Numbered from the stretch's first letter, positions 51,820-61,673 are shown. The stretch: DNA of 64,000 bases from Bacillota bacterium (GCA_023404715.1 JAEYAR010000108.1:48716-112715); one strand, 5' to 3'. The notes: generated by a model not told the origin, from the letters alone. Made by a program: numbers and translations.

Positions 51820-51888
51820 ATGGAATTTTGTGATGCGGTCAGCAAGCGAAAAACTGTAAGAGAGTGGACGGACAAAGCGAGATTTTAA
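51820..51888 (+). pseudogene. Fragment of a second nitroreductase gene
   Basis: Twenty-two codons reading MEFCDAVSKRKTVREWTDK then stop resemble the first residues of the adjacent nitroreductase (MEFxxxxxKRxxxRxxxDx). The rest of the gene is missing. A remnant of a duplication. Confidence 0.6.
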
Positions 51889-51928
51889 ATCAGTTGGGAT
51901 CATTTTAAACAGAGAGGAGGGCTGTGTT

Positions 51929-52816
51929 ATGCCCCAGATCGCGATCAGGCCAATCGAGGTCAAAAGCGTTCTTACAAAATCAAATCTCCCGGTCAGCGAT
52001 TACTCTGTCAACCCCTATGTGGGCTGTACCCACGCCTGTAAATATTGCTACGCCTGTTTTATGAAGCGATTTAGCAATCATACGGAGCCTTGGGGCGAGT
52101 TCCTTGACGTGAAGTTCTGGCCGGAGATCAAAAGGCCCGAACGATACGCGGGGAAAGAGCTGTTCTTCGGCTCGGTGACAGACCCCTACAATCCTCAGGA
52201 GGAGACTTACCGCCGTACACGGGAGCTGCTCATGCAGTTGCAAGGCAGCGGCATCAAGTTGAGCATCCAAACGAAATCCGACCTTGTGCTGCGTGACCTT
52301 GATCTCATCAATACCTTTCCAGATGCACGGGTGGGCTTTTCCATCAATACCTTGGACGAGGGATTCAAGGACGATATGGACACGGCCGTCAGCATCGAGC
52401 GCAGGATAAGGGCCATGAAAACGCTGCATGACGCGGGTATCCGTACTACCTGTTTTATCTCTCCCATCTTTCCCGGTATCACCGATGTGGAGGAGATTAT
52501 TGACTGCGTGAAATATCAATGTAACTTGATTTGGCTGGAAAACCTGAACTTACGGGGTAGCTATCGTGCGGTCATCATGGACTACATTCGGGAAAAGCAT
52601 CCTGGCCTGTTGCCTTTATATCAAGAAATCTACAACAAGAATGAGCGCCGGTACTGGGAGGCGCTGGACGCCAGACTTCGGGATTACGCAAAGCAGATCG
52701 GACTGGTTTATGTGCGTGACGATGACACGATGAAGCTGCCTTTTGACGCGCCTGCGATCATGGTGAATTATTTTTACCATGAGGAGGTGAGAAAATCCGC
52801 AAAAAAGGGGAAGTAA
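51929..52816 (+). CDS. Radical SAM protein, SplB/Rv2578c-like
   Basis: The 295-residue protein has the iron-sulfur cluster motif CTHACKYCYA (CxxxCxxC, residues 33-40), then FFGSVTDPYNPQEETYRRTR and LSIQTKSDLVLRDLDLI, characteristic of the SplB-like radical SAM proteins that include spore photoproduct lyase relatives. GAGGAGGGC precedes the ATG. A DNA glycosylase gene starts two bases later, which hints at a role in DNA damage, but SplB-like proteins are diverse. A decayed piece resembling its C-terminus lies at 54321. Confidence 0.88.
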   Translation: MPQIAIRPIEVKSVLTKSNLPVSDYSVNPYVGCTHACKYCYACFMKRFSNHTEPWGEFLDVKFWPEIKRPERYAGKELFFGSVTDPYNPQEETYRRTRELLMQLQGSGIKLSIQTKSDLVLRDLDLINTFPDARVGFSINTLDEGFKDDMDTAVSIERRIRAMKTLHDAGIRTTCFISPIFPGITDVEEIIDCVKYQCNLIWLENLNLRGSYRAVIMDYIREKHPGLLPLYQEIYNKNERRYWEALDARLRDYAKQIGLVYVRDDDTMKLPFDAPAIMVNYFYHEEVRKSAKKGK

Positions 52817-52817
52817 A

Positions 52818-53648
52818 ATGCCGGAAATGCCAGAGATAGAGACGATAAAAAGAGTGCTGGAGCCGCAGATCAGCGGCGCGACCATCCAGAGCGTGACGGT
52901 CAACCGGCCGGAGGTGGTAGCCTACCCGGATACGGAGACATTTTGCACCCAGTTGGCTGGGCAGACGATATCCCGCATGAGCCGACGGGGAAAGTATTTG
53001 ACCCTCCACCTGGCCAGCGGCGACTATTTCACCCTGCACCTGCGTATGACGGGCTGCTTGCTGGCCGCGCCGCCCGATTATCCCGCAGAAATGCACACCC
53101 ATATCGTGCTCCGGTTGGATAACGGCTTGGAGCTACGCTTTTTCGATACCCGCCGCTTTGGGCGCTTCTGGCTGCTTTCCAAGGGCGAGCCCGATTTGTA
53201 CAGCGGTGTGGAGACGCTGGGCGTTGAGCCGCTATCCAATGGATTGACCGCTGAATACTTGCGTACTCGTTTTGGCAAACGGAAGAAGCCCGTCAAGGAG
53301 TGTCTGATGGAGCAGAAGAGCATAGCGGGCATTGGCAACATCTATTCCGATGAAATCCTCTTTTCGGCACGACTCCGCCCAACCCGTCCCGCCAGCAGCC
53401 TGACTGCTGACGAATGGGGACGGCTGGCGAACACCATACCGGAAGTGCTGTGCTACTTCGTAGAGAGAAACGCTGTCACGCCGGAGGAATATCTGCAAGG
53501 CAAGGGGCAGAATTACCGCAATACTCCTCTCTTACAAGTCTACGGACACGCGGGCGACCCTTGCCCGGAATGCAAAAACATCCTTTGCCGGACTGTCATG
53601 GGCGGCAGGAGCAGCACCTATTGTCCTGTATGCCAAAAAGATTCTTAG
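52818..53648 (+). CDS. mutM: Formamidopyrimidine-DNA glycosylase (MutM/Fpg)
   Basis: Removes oxidised purines and nicks the strand by beta,delta-elimination. After Met1 the catalytic Pro2-Glu3 pair is present (MPEMPEIET). Lys of RRGKYL, HLRMTG, and the helix-two-turns-helix SIAGIGNIYSDEILF follow. The C-terminal zinc finger keeps its four cysteines (CPECK...CPVCQ). At 276 residues it is full length. It is joined to the radical SAM gene by a one-base gap. A host copy of mutM normally stands near polA, so this is probably an accessory copy. Confidence 0.94.
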   Translation: MPEMPEIETIKRVLEPQISGATIQSVTVNRPEVVAYPDTETFCTQLAGQTISRMSRRGKYLTLHLASGDYFTLHLRMTGCLLAAPPDYPAEMHTHIVLRLDNGLELRFFDTRRFGRFWLLSKGEPDLYSGVETLGVEPLSNGLTAEYLRTRFGKRKKPVKECLMEQKSIAGIGNIYSDEILFSARLRPTRPASSLTADEWGRLANTIPEVLCYFVERNAVTPEEYLQGKGQNYRNTPLLQVYGHAGDPCPECKNILCRTVMGGRSSTYCPVCQKDS

Positions 53649-53692
53649 CCGCCTACATATTAAGCGTTAAGCTGGTAACACGCATGCATTGA

Positions 53693-53721
53693 TTGCATAA
53701 TCCCGACGCTTTTGCTATAAT
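53693..53721 (+). promoter_or_regulatory. Promoter of the MarR gene
   Basis: TTGCAT, 17 bases, TATAAT with a TGC extended -10. Confidence 0.7.
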
Positions 53722-53772
53722 TGGGCCATGCTACCCGGCGAAATCCAGGCTAAATGGGCTTAGGGTGATGTG

Positions 53773-54237
53773 ATGAATCAGGAAGATAAAAAGAATGCCT
53801 TTCTCTATTGTAAATTCAGAGACGAACAGTTTGCCTTATACGACGAGTACGCAAAACGTCACGGCATGTTGATGAAAACGCTGCTGGTCGTCAATGTTCT
53901 TTTTTACGACAGTTTTTATGCCAAGGGCGGCATGACGCAGACGGAAATATGTCAGCGAACATTTCAATCCAAGCAGACCGTTAATCTGATCATCAAAAAC
54001 CTTTTGGCGGAAAACTATGTTACCATAACCGAAGTGCCGGAAAATAAGCGGAATAAAATTGTCCAAATGACACCGTCTGGACGGGCATATTGCGAAAAGG
54101 TTGTCCGCCATATCACATGGGCTGAGGATACGGCGATGTCAATGTTTACTGCGGAAGAGCAAAAGCAACTGATTGACCTATCGAGAACATACACAAAAAA
54201 TCTTACCAGATTGGTCAATCAAGAGACAGAGGAGTAA
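53773..54237 (+). CDS. MarR family transcriptional regulator
   Basis: A 154-residue winged-helix protein: MTQTEICQRTFQSKQTVNLIIKNL (residues 59-82, recognition helix in the second half), then the wing with ENKRNKIVQMTPSGRAY. The start could be the ATG at 53773 or a GTG one codon earlier; neither has a strong ribosome-binding site. It has its own promoter and follows the glycosylase gene. It most likely controls the ATTGAC repeats at the nitroreductase promoter. Confidence 0.92.
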   Translation: MNQEDKKNAFLYCKFRDEQFALYDEYAKRHGMLMKTLLVVNVLFYDSFYAKGGMTQTEICQRTFQSKQTVNLIIKNLLAENYVTITEVPENKRNKIVQMTPSGRAYCEKVVRHITWAEDTAMSMFTAEEQKQLIDLSRTYTKNLTRLVNQETEE

Positions 54238-54240
54238 AAA

Positions 54241-54403
54241 GGTATTTACGGGGTAATTAACAAGAGAAGAAGCATGCGTCTATTTGAGAAGCGGAAGAGC
54301 AGTGCTGAAACGGACTTAGTTATGTGCGCGATGATACCATGCGACTTCCTTTGGACGCGTTGGCGGCATGGCCTATGAGGCGCGCGGTTATTTTACTTGC
54401 TGA
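54241..54403 (+). pseudogene. Decayed nitroreductase-radical SAM remnant
   Basis: The first 60 bases translate to YGVINKRRSMRLFEKRK, like the nitroreductase N-terminus (FYEVIDKRRSIRQFEDR). From 54321, YVRDDTMRLPLDA matches the radical SAM C-terminal YVRDDDTMKLPFDA with one residue lost. So pieces of both neighbours, in the same order, are fused by a large deletion. No intact frame remains. The rest of 54404-54490 holds nothing I can identify. Confidence 0.6.
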
Positions 54404-54491
54404 TGACTGTTGACAACATACTGTGTGAGGCTTTGCGATTCAATCCTGCGCCCATCTCATGACGATTCATGGGCAAATGCTCCATCGGTTC

Positions 54492-54520
54492 TTGTGTAAT
54501 AAACGGAAATACGGTATACT
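54492..54520 (+). promoter_or_regulatory. Promoter of the second guaA
   Basis: TTGTGT, 17 bases, TATACT. Confidence 0.65.
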
Positions 54521-54552
54521 GAAAGCACTACGACACAGGAGCGTGAAACACA

Positions 54553-55857
<1,305 letters not shown>

Positions 55858-55972
55858 AGTCCGAAAGGGCGCAAACCCGCATAAATACAGGCTTTTTGAC
55901 CTGTTACTTTGCCGCTTGATACTGGATTGATACTGTTTGTATCAGCCCGGCATTCGAGAGAATGATTGCAAG

Positions 55973-56031
55973 GGACAAGCAAAACCGCCCTGCTGAACGA
56001 CAAATTCAGCAGGGCGGTTTTTTGCTTGTCC
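55973..56031. terminator. Strong bidirectional terminator near attL
   Basis: GGACAAGCAAAACCGCCC continuing to CTGCTGAA pairs with the mirror segment ending GGCGGTTTTTTGCTTGTCC (arms 55973-55997 and 56005-56031). It shields guaA2 from the element and ends the minus-strand DUF3795 gene. Confidence 0.92.
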
Positions 56032-56035
56032 TTAT

Positions 56036-56446
56036 TTATTTTGCCTTGGTTTGGCACTCGCTGCACTCCGCGTCGTGAAGTGAGATAACTCCTCCGCAAT
56101 TCGGGCAGGTGTAAGTTTCAAGCTGCTGTTCCATAAAAGCGGCAAGGCCATGCTCTTTTACAAAAATGCTGCTTTGCATAAGGCTTGCACCGTAACACTG
56201 GTTATAGCTCTTTTCTAAATTCTTAATCAACTTGCAGGGAAAGGAACTACATTCAAAGCAATAGGTCAAGCCTTTTTCTCGAATACAGTCCTTAATCTTG
56301 CACTTGCGGCAATGCCCCGGCTTGCCGTCGTCACCCGGCAGACAACCTACGCAGGGCTTTTTTACATAGCAATGTTTATAGCATACCATACAGTTCATTC
56401 CGCAGGGAGCAAAGAAAGCGGCGTCAATTGCTGGAGGCATTTTCAT
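56036..56446 (-). CDS. DUF3795-type cysteine-rich protein
   Basis: I start at the ATG at 56446, which overlaps the XRE gene stop (ATGA) and follows AAAGGAGAGG. The 136-residue product has many cysteines in CxxC and CxxxC spacings (PCGMNCMVCYKHCY, CRKCKIKDC, CFECSSFPC) and a separate zinc ribbon at the end (CPNCGGVISLHDAECSEC). It probably binds zinc or iron-sulfur clusters. Coupled to the XRE regulator, but its role in the element is unknown. Confidence 0.8.
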   Translation of the reverse strand: MKMPPAIDAAFFAPCGMNCMVCYKHCYVKKPCVGCLPGDDGKPGHCRKCKIKDCIREKGLTYCFECSSFPCKLIKNLEKSYNQCYGASLMQSSIFVKEHGLAAFMEQQLETYTCPNCGGVISLHDAECSECQTKAK

Positions 56447-57009
56447 AGGTTCGCCTCTCCTTTGCGCCATTGGATTTTTGGCTCACACTTCCCGCAATCG
56501 TCGCAGGTGTCAGGCCAGTTGAGTTTCCATTCAAGGTATTCCTCTCTGGTGATTTCCCCGTCGTGAAGCTCTTGCTGGCGCAAGAGCCATTCCCGCATGA
56601 ACTCGTCCACAAGGCCGTACTGGAAGTACATCCCCACGGGAGCGTGGGCGGGCCAATCGTCATTGTCGTTGTAGCGCACATCGGTATCGTCCAAAAGATT
56701 ATACTTACCGGGGTTGCGAACAAGCTGGAACAGACGGATTGCACCGGGGGTGTCCTCGTCCAGCCAGAAAAACGTCCGCATGAAGTCCTCGGCGCAGCCC
56801 GGAGCTACGGTATAGAAGTTCTGGCGGTTGACACGCAGCACCTCTGCGATTTTGTCCAGCATTTCCGTTTTGGGGACACGGTAATTCGTTTCGTATTGGG
56901 CGATACGGTTGTCCGCGCCCTTTTCGTCAAAGCCGATTGCCAGCCCCAGTTCCTTTTGCGTCATACCCCGAAAGGTGCGGATTTTCTTTATCTTATCTCC
57001 GACTGTCAT
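56443..57009 (-). CDS. XRE-family transcriptional regulator of the element
   Basis: The 188-residue protein has an N-terminal Cro/CI helix-turn-helix (residues 5-65: KIRTFRGMTQKELGLAIGF, then NRIAQYETNYRVPK). The C-terminal part is rich in Trp and Asp and ends with CDDCGKCEP, perhaps a metal site. It is divergent from xis-int. Two AAAAAAGCGAA repeats (near 57044 and 57075) and a 10-base-arm palindrome inside the xis promoter lie between them, so it is the likely repressor of excision. Confidence 0.9.
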   Translation of the reverse strand: MTVGDKIKKIRTFRGMTQKELGLAIGFDEKGADNRIAQYETNYRVPKTEMLDKIAEVLRVNRQNFYTVAPGCAEDFMRTFFWLDEDTPGAIRLFQLVRNPGKYNLLDDTDVRYNDNDDWPAHAPVGMYFQYGLVDEFMREWLLRQQELHDGEITREEYLEWKLNWPDTCDDCGKCEPKIQWRKGEANL

Positions 57010-57093
57010 AATATCCCACCGCCTTTGAAAACAGTATAGCGCAAAAAAGCGAAATATGCAAGATAAAGTTTAACAAAAAAGCGAATTAAATCC

Positions 57094-57123
57094 TTGACAT
57101 TAACACTTGTGTTAATGTATAAT
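57094..57123 (+). promoter_or_regulatory. xis-int promoter with operator in the spacer
   Basis: TTGACA, 18 bases, TATAAT. The palindrome ACATTAACAC TT GTGTTAATGT (57097-57118) fills the spacer and the box edges, so a bound repressor would exclude polymerase. Confidence 0.85.
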
Positions 57124-57136
57124 GAAGATGCGGACA

Positions 57137-57153
57137 TTAACATATTTGCGAAA
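57137..57153 (+). repeat. 17-base direct repeat, copy 1
   Basis: TTAACATATTTGCGAAA, identical to 62358-62374 close to attR. Candidate integrase or excisionase arm-binding site. Confidence 0.65.
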
Positions 57154-57175
57154 TTAAAATAAGGAGGTGCTGAAT

Positions 57176-57364
57176 GTGGCAAAGGAACTGTTTGTACGGG
57201 CGGAGGAGGTGTCCCAGGAGTTGGGGATTTCCAAGCCCTACGCCTACAAGCTGGTGCGGGAGATGAACGAGGAACTGAAACAAAAAGGTTTCATCACCAT
57301 CCCCGGGCGGGTGAGCAGGCGCTATTTTGAAGAAAAATTCTACGGACTGCGGGACAAGCAGTAG
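57176..57364 (+). CDS. Excisionase / MerR-like DNA-binding protein
   Basis: A 62-residue winged-helix protein. I choose the GTG at 57176 (then AKELFVRAEEV) because AAGGAGG lies 8 bases before it; a GTG at 57167 sits inside that site. VSQELGISKPYAYKLVREMN is the helix-turn-helix, and FITIPGRVSRRYFEEKFYG the wing and tail. Size and position right before the integrase fit Xis. Confidence 0.85.
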   Translation: MAKELFVRAEEVSQELGISKPYAYKLVREMNEELKQKGFITIPGRVSRRYFEEKFYGLRDKQ

Positions 57365-57376
57365 GGAGGGAGCAAA

Positions 57377-58453
57377 ATGCCGGCATACAAAGACAAGACC
57401 AAGGGAACCTGGTATGCGTCCTTTTACTATGAAAACTGGACGGGGAAAAAGGAAAAGAAGATGAAACGGGGCTTTCCCACCAAACGGGAGGCCCTGGAAT
57501 GGGAGCGGACATTTCTGCAACAGCAGACCGCCGACCTGGAAATGACCTTTGAGAACTTCGTGGCCCTCTATGTGGCGGACATGAAAGGCCGTATCAAGGA
57601 AAACACCTGGGGGACAAAAGAGCATATCCTTTACAAAAAGCTGGTGCCGTACTTCGGCAGGCGGAAGATGTGCGATATTCACTCCAAAGAAGTCATAGCG
57701 TGGCAGAATGAAATGCTCAACTACCGGGACGAAAAGGGCAAACCCTATTCCCCCGTGTACTTAAAAACACTTCACAATCAGTTGAGCGCCGTGTTCAACC
57801 ATGCGGTGCGGCATTACAACCTAAAGGCAAACCCCGCCGCCCAGGTGGGTAACATGGGCAAGGCCAAGGGCCGGGAAATGCTGTTCTGGACAAAGGCTGA
57901 GTACCTAAAGTTTGCGGAGGCCATGATGGACAAACCGCTCTCCTATTACGCCTTTGAAATGCTCTACTGGTGCGGCGTGCGGGAGGGGGAACTGCTGGCC
58001 CTTACCCCTGGGGACTTCGACTTTGAAAAGCGGACAGTCACCATCTCAAAATCCTACCAGCGTATCAAGGGACGGGATGTTGTCACCGACCCCAAGACGG
58101 CCAAGAGCAACCGGGTCATTCAAATGCCTGTTTTCCTCTGTGAGGAAATGGAGGACTACATCAAGAGCCTGTACGCCGTGGAGCCGACAGACCGCATTTT
58201 CACGGTGACAAAATCCTACCTGCACCGGGAGATGGACAGGGGAGCGAAAGAGGCCGGGGTCAAGCGGATCAGAATACACGACCTGCGGCACTCTCACATT
58301 TCCCTGCTGATTGACATGGGCTTCACGGCCCTGGCAATCGCTGACCGGGTGGGACATGAGAGTATCGACATCACTTACCGCTACGCCCACCTGTTCCCCA
58401 CGAGGCAGGCGGAGATGGCGGACAAGCTGGACATGGAGCGAAAGGGGGCTTAA
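57377..58453 (+). CDS. Tyrosine recombinase (integrase)
   Basis: The 358-residue protein has an arm-binding domain (MPAYKDKTKGTWYASFYYE), a SAM-like core-binding domain (TFENFVALYVADMKGRIKE) and the catalytic domain. The catalytic residues are Arg in YWCGVREGELLAL, His-x-x-Arg in IHDLRHSHISLLID, His in ADRVGHESIDITYRYAH and the tyrosine just before that last His. GGAGGG precedes the ATG. All residues are intact, so the element can probably still move. Its target is the guaA 3' end. Confidence 0.96.
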   Translation: MPAYKDKTKGTWYASFYYENWTGKKEKKMKRGFPTKREALEWERTFLQQQTADLEMTFENFVALYVADMKGRIKENTWGTKEHILYKKLVPYFGRRKMCDIHSKEVIAWQNEMLNYRDEKGKPYSPVYLKTLHNQLSAVFNHAVRHYNLKANPAAQVGNMGKAKGREMLFWTKAEYLKFAEAMMDKPLSYYAFEMLYWCGVREGELLALTPGDFDFEKRTVTISKSYQRIKGRDVVTDPKTAKSNRVIQMPVFLCEEMEDYIKSLYAVEPTDRIFTVTKSYLHREMDRGAKEAGVKRIRIHDLRHSHISLLIDMGFTALAIADRVGHESIDITYRYAHLFPTRQAEMADKLDMERKGA

Positions 58454-58456
58454 ATC

Positions 58457-58777
58457 ATGTCAATGAAAAACCTTGATAATCACAACCGATGGAGAAACAA
58501 GACGGTGGCGTTCCGGGTGTCCCCGGAGGAGGACGAGCAAATCGAAACCGCTGTGCGGCTCTCTGGCCTCACCAAGCAGGACTACATCACCCGGCGGCTC
58601 CTGTGCCGGGATGTGGTGGTGCAGGGCAATCCAAGGGTCTACAAGGCCCTGCGGAACGAACTGGCCGCTGTGCTGGACGAGCTGCGGCGCATAGAGGCCG
58701 GGAACGGCGTAGACGGTGAACTGCTGGACACCATCAGGCTGATAGCCGCCATTATGGATGGCATGAGGGAGGATTGA
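58457..58777 (+). CDS. RHH-type mobilization accessory protein (MobC-like)
   Basis: A 106-residue protein starting at 58457, 3 bases after the integrase stop. KTVAFRVSPEEDEQIETAVR is a ribbon strand, followed by SGLTKQDYITRRLL, the helices of a ribbon-helix-helix fold. The rest is helical. Such proteins open oriT for the relaxase. The link is supported by the MobV gene downstream. Confidence 0.78.
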   Translation: MSMKNLDNHNRWRNKTVAFRVSPEEDEQIETAVRLSGLTKQDYITRRLLCRDVVVQGNPRVYKALRNELAAVLDELRRIEAGNGVDGELLDTIRLIAAIMDGMRED

Positions 58778-58780
58778 TAG

Positions 58781-59935
58781 ATGGATGGATTGAAAACGAA
58801 AACGACTGTCCCATATCCGCCTGTTGGAGCAGGCGGGGAACAGCCGCTTTCAAAAATACCCAAAGAAAGTATAGCAGAGGATTTTGACGAACACAACCCC
58901 CCGGAGAAAGATTTGGCGGAGATTATGCGGCAGTTGGGCCGGGTCAGCGACCCGGCCTATCTGCCCGCCGTCTCCATGAGCGACCTCTACGAGCAAGTGT
59001 ACCCCGGCAGGCCCCCGGTGATAGAGGGCCTGCTCTACGCCGGGGCATACCTCTTTGTGGGCGCTCCCAAGGTGGGCAAGTCCTTTCTCATGGCCCAGCT
59101 TGCCTATCATGTGAGCAAGGGTCTCCCCCTGTGGGGGTACGCCGTCCGCCAGGGGACAGTCCTCTATCTGGCCCTGGAGGACGACCACCGCCGCTTGCAG
59201 GAGCGGCTGTACCGAATGTTCGGGGCGGACAGCGCCGGGAGCCTGTACCTCTCCATCTGCGCCAAGCAGTTGGGCAACGGCCTGGATAAGCAGTTAAAGG
59301 GCTTTGTCCAGGAACACAAGGACACCCGGCTCATCATCATTGACACCCTGCAAAAAATCCGGGAGGCAGGCGGTGACAAGTACAGCTACGCCAACGATTA
59401 CGAGGTAATAACCGGGCTGAAACAGTTTGCCGACGAAAGCGGGGTCTGCCTCCTGCTGGTACACCATACCCGCAAGCAACAGGCCGATGACAGATTTGAT
59501 ATGATTTCCGGCACCAACGGCCTGTTGGGTGCGGCGGACGGGGCCTTTTTGCTCCAAAAGGAGCGGAGGACGGACAACGCCACCACGCTGGACATATCCG
59601 GGCGTGACCAGCAAGACCAGCGGCTCTACCTCACACGGGACGAGGAGCGGCTTGTGTGGCGGTTGGAGCGGGCGGAAACGGAGCTGCGGCGGGAGCCGCC
59701 CGACCCGGTGTTGGGGGCCGTGGCCGCTCTGGTGACGGAGGAGCGGCCAGAGTGGAGGGGGACGGCCACCGACCTCGCCGCCGTCCTGGGGCTGGATATG
59801 AAGCCCAACGCCCTCTCCATGCGGCTGAACGTCCGGGCATGGCGGCTGTCCTATGAGTACCATATCCGCTACGAGAGCGCCCGCACCCACGCCGGGAGAA
59901 GTATCAGGCTCACGCTGGAACCTCCCCAGGCGTGA
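58781..59935 (+). CDS. RepA-like AAA ATPase/helicase
   Basis: The 384-residue protein has Walker A GAPKVGKS (near residue 94), Walker B LIIIDTL near 187, and SGVCLLLVHHTRK with SGTNGLLGAADG, as in the hexameric RepA helicases of RSF1010-type and element-borne replication modules. A winged helix may follow at the C-terminus (GTATDLAAVLGLDMKPNALS). It starts 3 bases after the MobC-like gene. It could support element replication after excision. Its stop lies inside a long inverted repeat. Confidence 0.88.
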   Translation: MDGLKTKTTVPYPPVGAGGEQPLSKIPKESIAEDFDEHNPPEKDLAEIMRQLGRVSDPAYLPAVSMSDLYEQVYPGRPPVIEGLLYAGAYLFVGAPKVGKSFLMAQLAYHVSKGLPLWGYAVRQGTVLYLALEDDHRRLQERLYRMFGADSAGSLYLSICAKQLGNGLDKQLKGFVQEHKDTRLIIIDTLQKIREAGGDKYSYANDYEVITGLKQFADESGVCLLLVHHTRKQQADDRFDMISGTNGLLGAADGAFLLQKERRTDNATTLDISGRDQQDQRLYLTRDEERLVWRLERAETELRREPPDPVLGAVAALVTEERPEWRGTATDLAAVLGLDMKPNALSMRLNVRAWRLSYEYHIRYESARTHAGRSIRLTLEPPQA

Positions 59936-60005
59936 CGACCGTGACGGCTGTGACGACCTCTGCGGCGGTGGCTCAAACACCGTCACGGCCGTCACGGCTG
60001 TCACG
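59931..60005. repeat. 75-base inverted repeat of GTGACGGC-type units
   Basis: The left arm (59931-59955) holds three GTGACG units in CGTGACGACCGTGACGGCTG and the right arm (59981-60005) three CGTCACGGC units in opposite orientation; about 22 of 25 positions pair. It begins at the repA-like stop codon. It could be an origin with iterons or an mRNA hairpin. The stretch 60006-60260 shows no convincing gene. Confidence 0.6.
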
Positions 60006-60260
60006 GGGAGCGGGGCCAAAAGTCAAGGGGGCATACCTGCGGGTGGAGATTGCCGTAAGGCAATACAACCCGTACCCCTTGACTTTCGGCCCACGGAACA
60101 CACTTGCCGGGTGGAGGGAAAGGCTGTGGCCTTTCCCTCCTGCCCAACGGCGAGTGAAAAAGTTTAGGCGGGGTGCAGGGCGCCCTTTTCAAAGGGCGGC
60201 CCTGCTGGGGGAGCCGTCCGCAGACGGCGGGGGCAAAGCCCCCACACCACCCCGTAGGGC

Positions 60261-60327
60261 GCAAATGCGCTTTTGATGGCCGTCAGGCTGTCAAAAGTGC
60301 TTTTGCGTTACTTTCGCAGAAAGTAAC
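60261..60327 (+). other. Candidate oriT
   Basis: Two hairpins upstream of the relaxase gene: GCGCTTTTGA/TCAAAAGTGC within a larger imperfect stem (60261-60307), and a perfect GTTACTTT CGCAG AAAGTAAC (60307-60327). The position 44 bases before a MobV gene suits a nic region; the nic site cannot be fixed by eye. Confidence 0.5.
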
Positions 60328-60370
60328 AAAGGCCCGCCGCTGGCGCGGCGGTGGAAAAGGAGGGATTGAT

Positions 60371-61555
60371 TTGAAAAGGACGATAAGCGTGATGGTGGGG
60401 CATGGCTCGGTGAACCACAACAGCAGGAAGTTCCACGCCAAAAATACAGACCCGGAACGCTCCCACCTCAATATAGACTACGGCCATGAGAATATCAAGG
60501 CTGTCTACCATGAACTTTTTGACGAGGCCCTAAAGCGGTACAATGAAAAGCAGACCAGGGCCGACAGACAGATCAAGGACTACTACGAAAAGATACGCTC
60601 CGGGAAACAGGAAAAGCCATTCCATGAAATCATCCTGCAAGTGGGCAACAAGGACGATATGAGCGCGGCCAGCGAGGACGGCCAGCTTGCGGCGGCGGTG
60701 CTGGGCGAGTACATGAGCAGCTTTCAAGAACGCAATCCCCAACTTAGGGTATTCTCCGCCCACCTCCACATGGACGAGGCCACGCCACATTTGCACATCG
60801 ACTTTGTACCATTCACCACGGGGAGCAAGCGGGGGCTGGACACAAGGGTGTCTCTCAAACAGGCGTTAGCGACCCAGGGCTTTCATGGCGGCACCAGAGG
60901 CGATACGGAGTGGAGCCAGTGGGTGCGCTCGGAAAAGGAGCAGCTTGCCCTTGTGATGGAGCGCCACGGTATCGAGTGGGAGGACAAGGGCACCCACGAC
61001 AAGCACCTGTCTGTGCTGGACTACAAGAAAGAACAGAGGGCGAAGGAGGTCTCCGCCCTGGAAACAGTCATGGCGGAGATAGAGAGCCAGGTGGAGGGCC
61101 AGGAGCGGCGGCTAAAAGAGTTGGCCCCGGCGGTGAAGAACATGGAGCGGCTGGCGGCAGAGTTCTCGGCGGACCCGGAGGAGATTTTACCGGAGCCGGG
61201 GGCGCTGGAAACGGGGCGTGCCTACCGGGAGAAAAAAGCCAAGCCCCTGCTGGCCCAAATTGTCAAGGTGCTGCGCTCCCTGTACCGGGCTTATATCGAC
61301 TTAAAGGGGAAGTTTGAGCGTATGCAAGGGGACTATGGCCGGGTGCGGGAGAGCAACGAACGCCTGTCTGACCGCTTGCAGGAGGTGAAGATGGAGAACA
61401 AGGCCCTGCGGGGTGTCGCCGCCAACTATGAGCGGGTCAAGCGGGCCTTTGGCCCCCAGGAGGTAGAACAGGCGGTGGAGGCCGCTAAACAGTGGGAACA
61501 GGCGGAGAAAGCCAGGAAACGCCCCCGGCGCTCTTTCAGCCGGGGCGAACGGTAA
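60371..61555 (+). CDS. MobV-family relaxase
   Basis: I start at a TTG at 60371 (then KRTISVMVGHGSVNHN), with AAGGAGGG 8 bases before; the frame extends upstream through the oriT hairpins, which cannot be coding. The 394-residue protein has the metal-binding motif HMDEATPHLHID near residue 135 and KQALATQGFHGG after it, as in MobV/Pre relaxases. The C-terminal half is a coiled coil (ALETVMAEIESQVEGQERRL onwards) with a basic end RKRPRRSFSRG. It nicks oriT and leads the strand into a recipient. Confidence 0.92.
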   Translation: MKRTISVMVGHGSVNHNSRKFHAKNTDPERSHLNIDYGHENIKAVYHELFDEALKRYNEKQTRADRQIKDYYEKIRSGKQEKPFHEIILQVGNKDDMSAASEDGQLAAAVLGEYMSSFQERNPQLRVFSAHLHMDEATPHLHIDFVPFTTGSKRGLDTRVSLKQALATQGFHGGTRGDTEWSQWVRSEKEQLALVMERHGIEWEDKGTHDKHLSVLDYKKEQRAKEVSALETVMAEIESQVEGQERRLKELAPAVKNMERLAAEFSADPEEILPEPGALETGRAYREKKAKPLLAQIVKVLRSLYRAYIDLKGKFERMQGDYGRVRESNERLSDRLQEVKMENKALRGVAANYERVKRAFGPQEVEQAVEAAKQWEQAEKARKRPRRSFSRGER

Positions 61556-61673
61556 GAGAAGTAGATTTATGCAAAGTCTTGTGATATACTGTTATTAAAT
61601 AGCAGGGCAACAATCTGGAATTATTTTAATGCGTCTTAGGCGGATAAGGCGAAGTATGGGAGGGCGTTTTATA

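Noticed and set aside
59931..60005. CRISPR array
   Set aside because: Repeats are 8-9 bases, inverted and without unique spacers. No cas genes and no other array-like repeats in the window.
59932..60276. 114-codon frame between repA and the relaxase
   Set aside because: Begins inside the inverted repeat; the translation is low-complexity (TVTAVT) and then Pro/Arg-rich. More likely noncoding, though the GTGA overlap with repA leaves some doubt.
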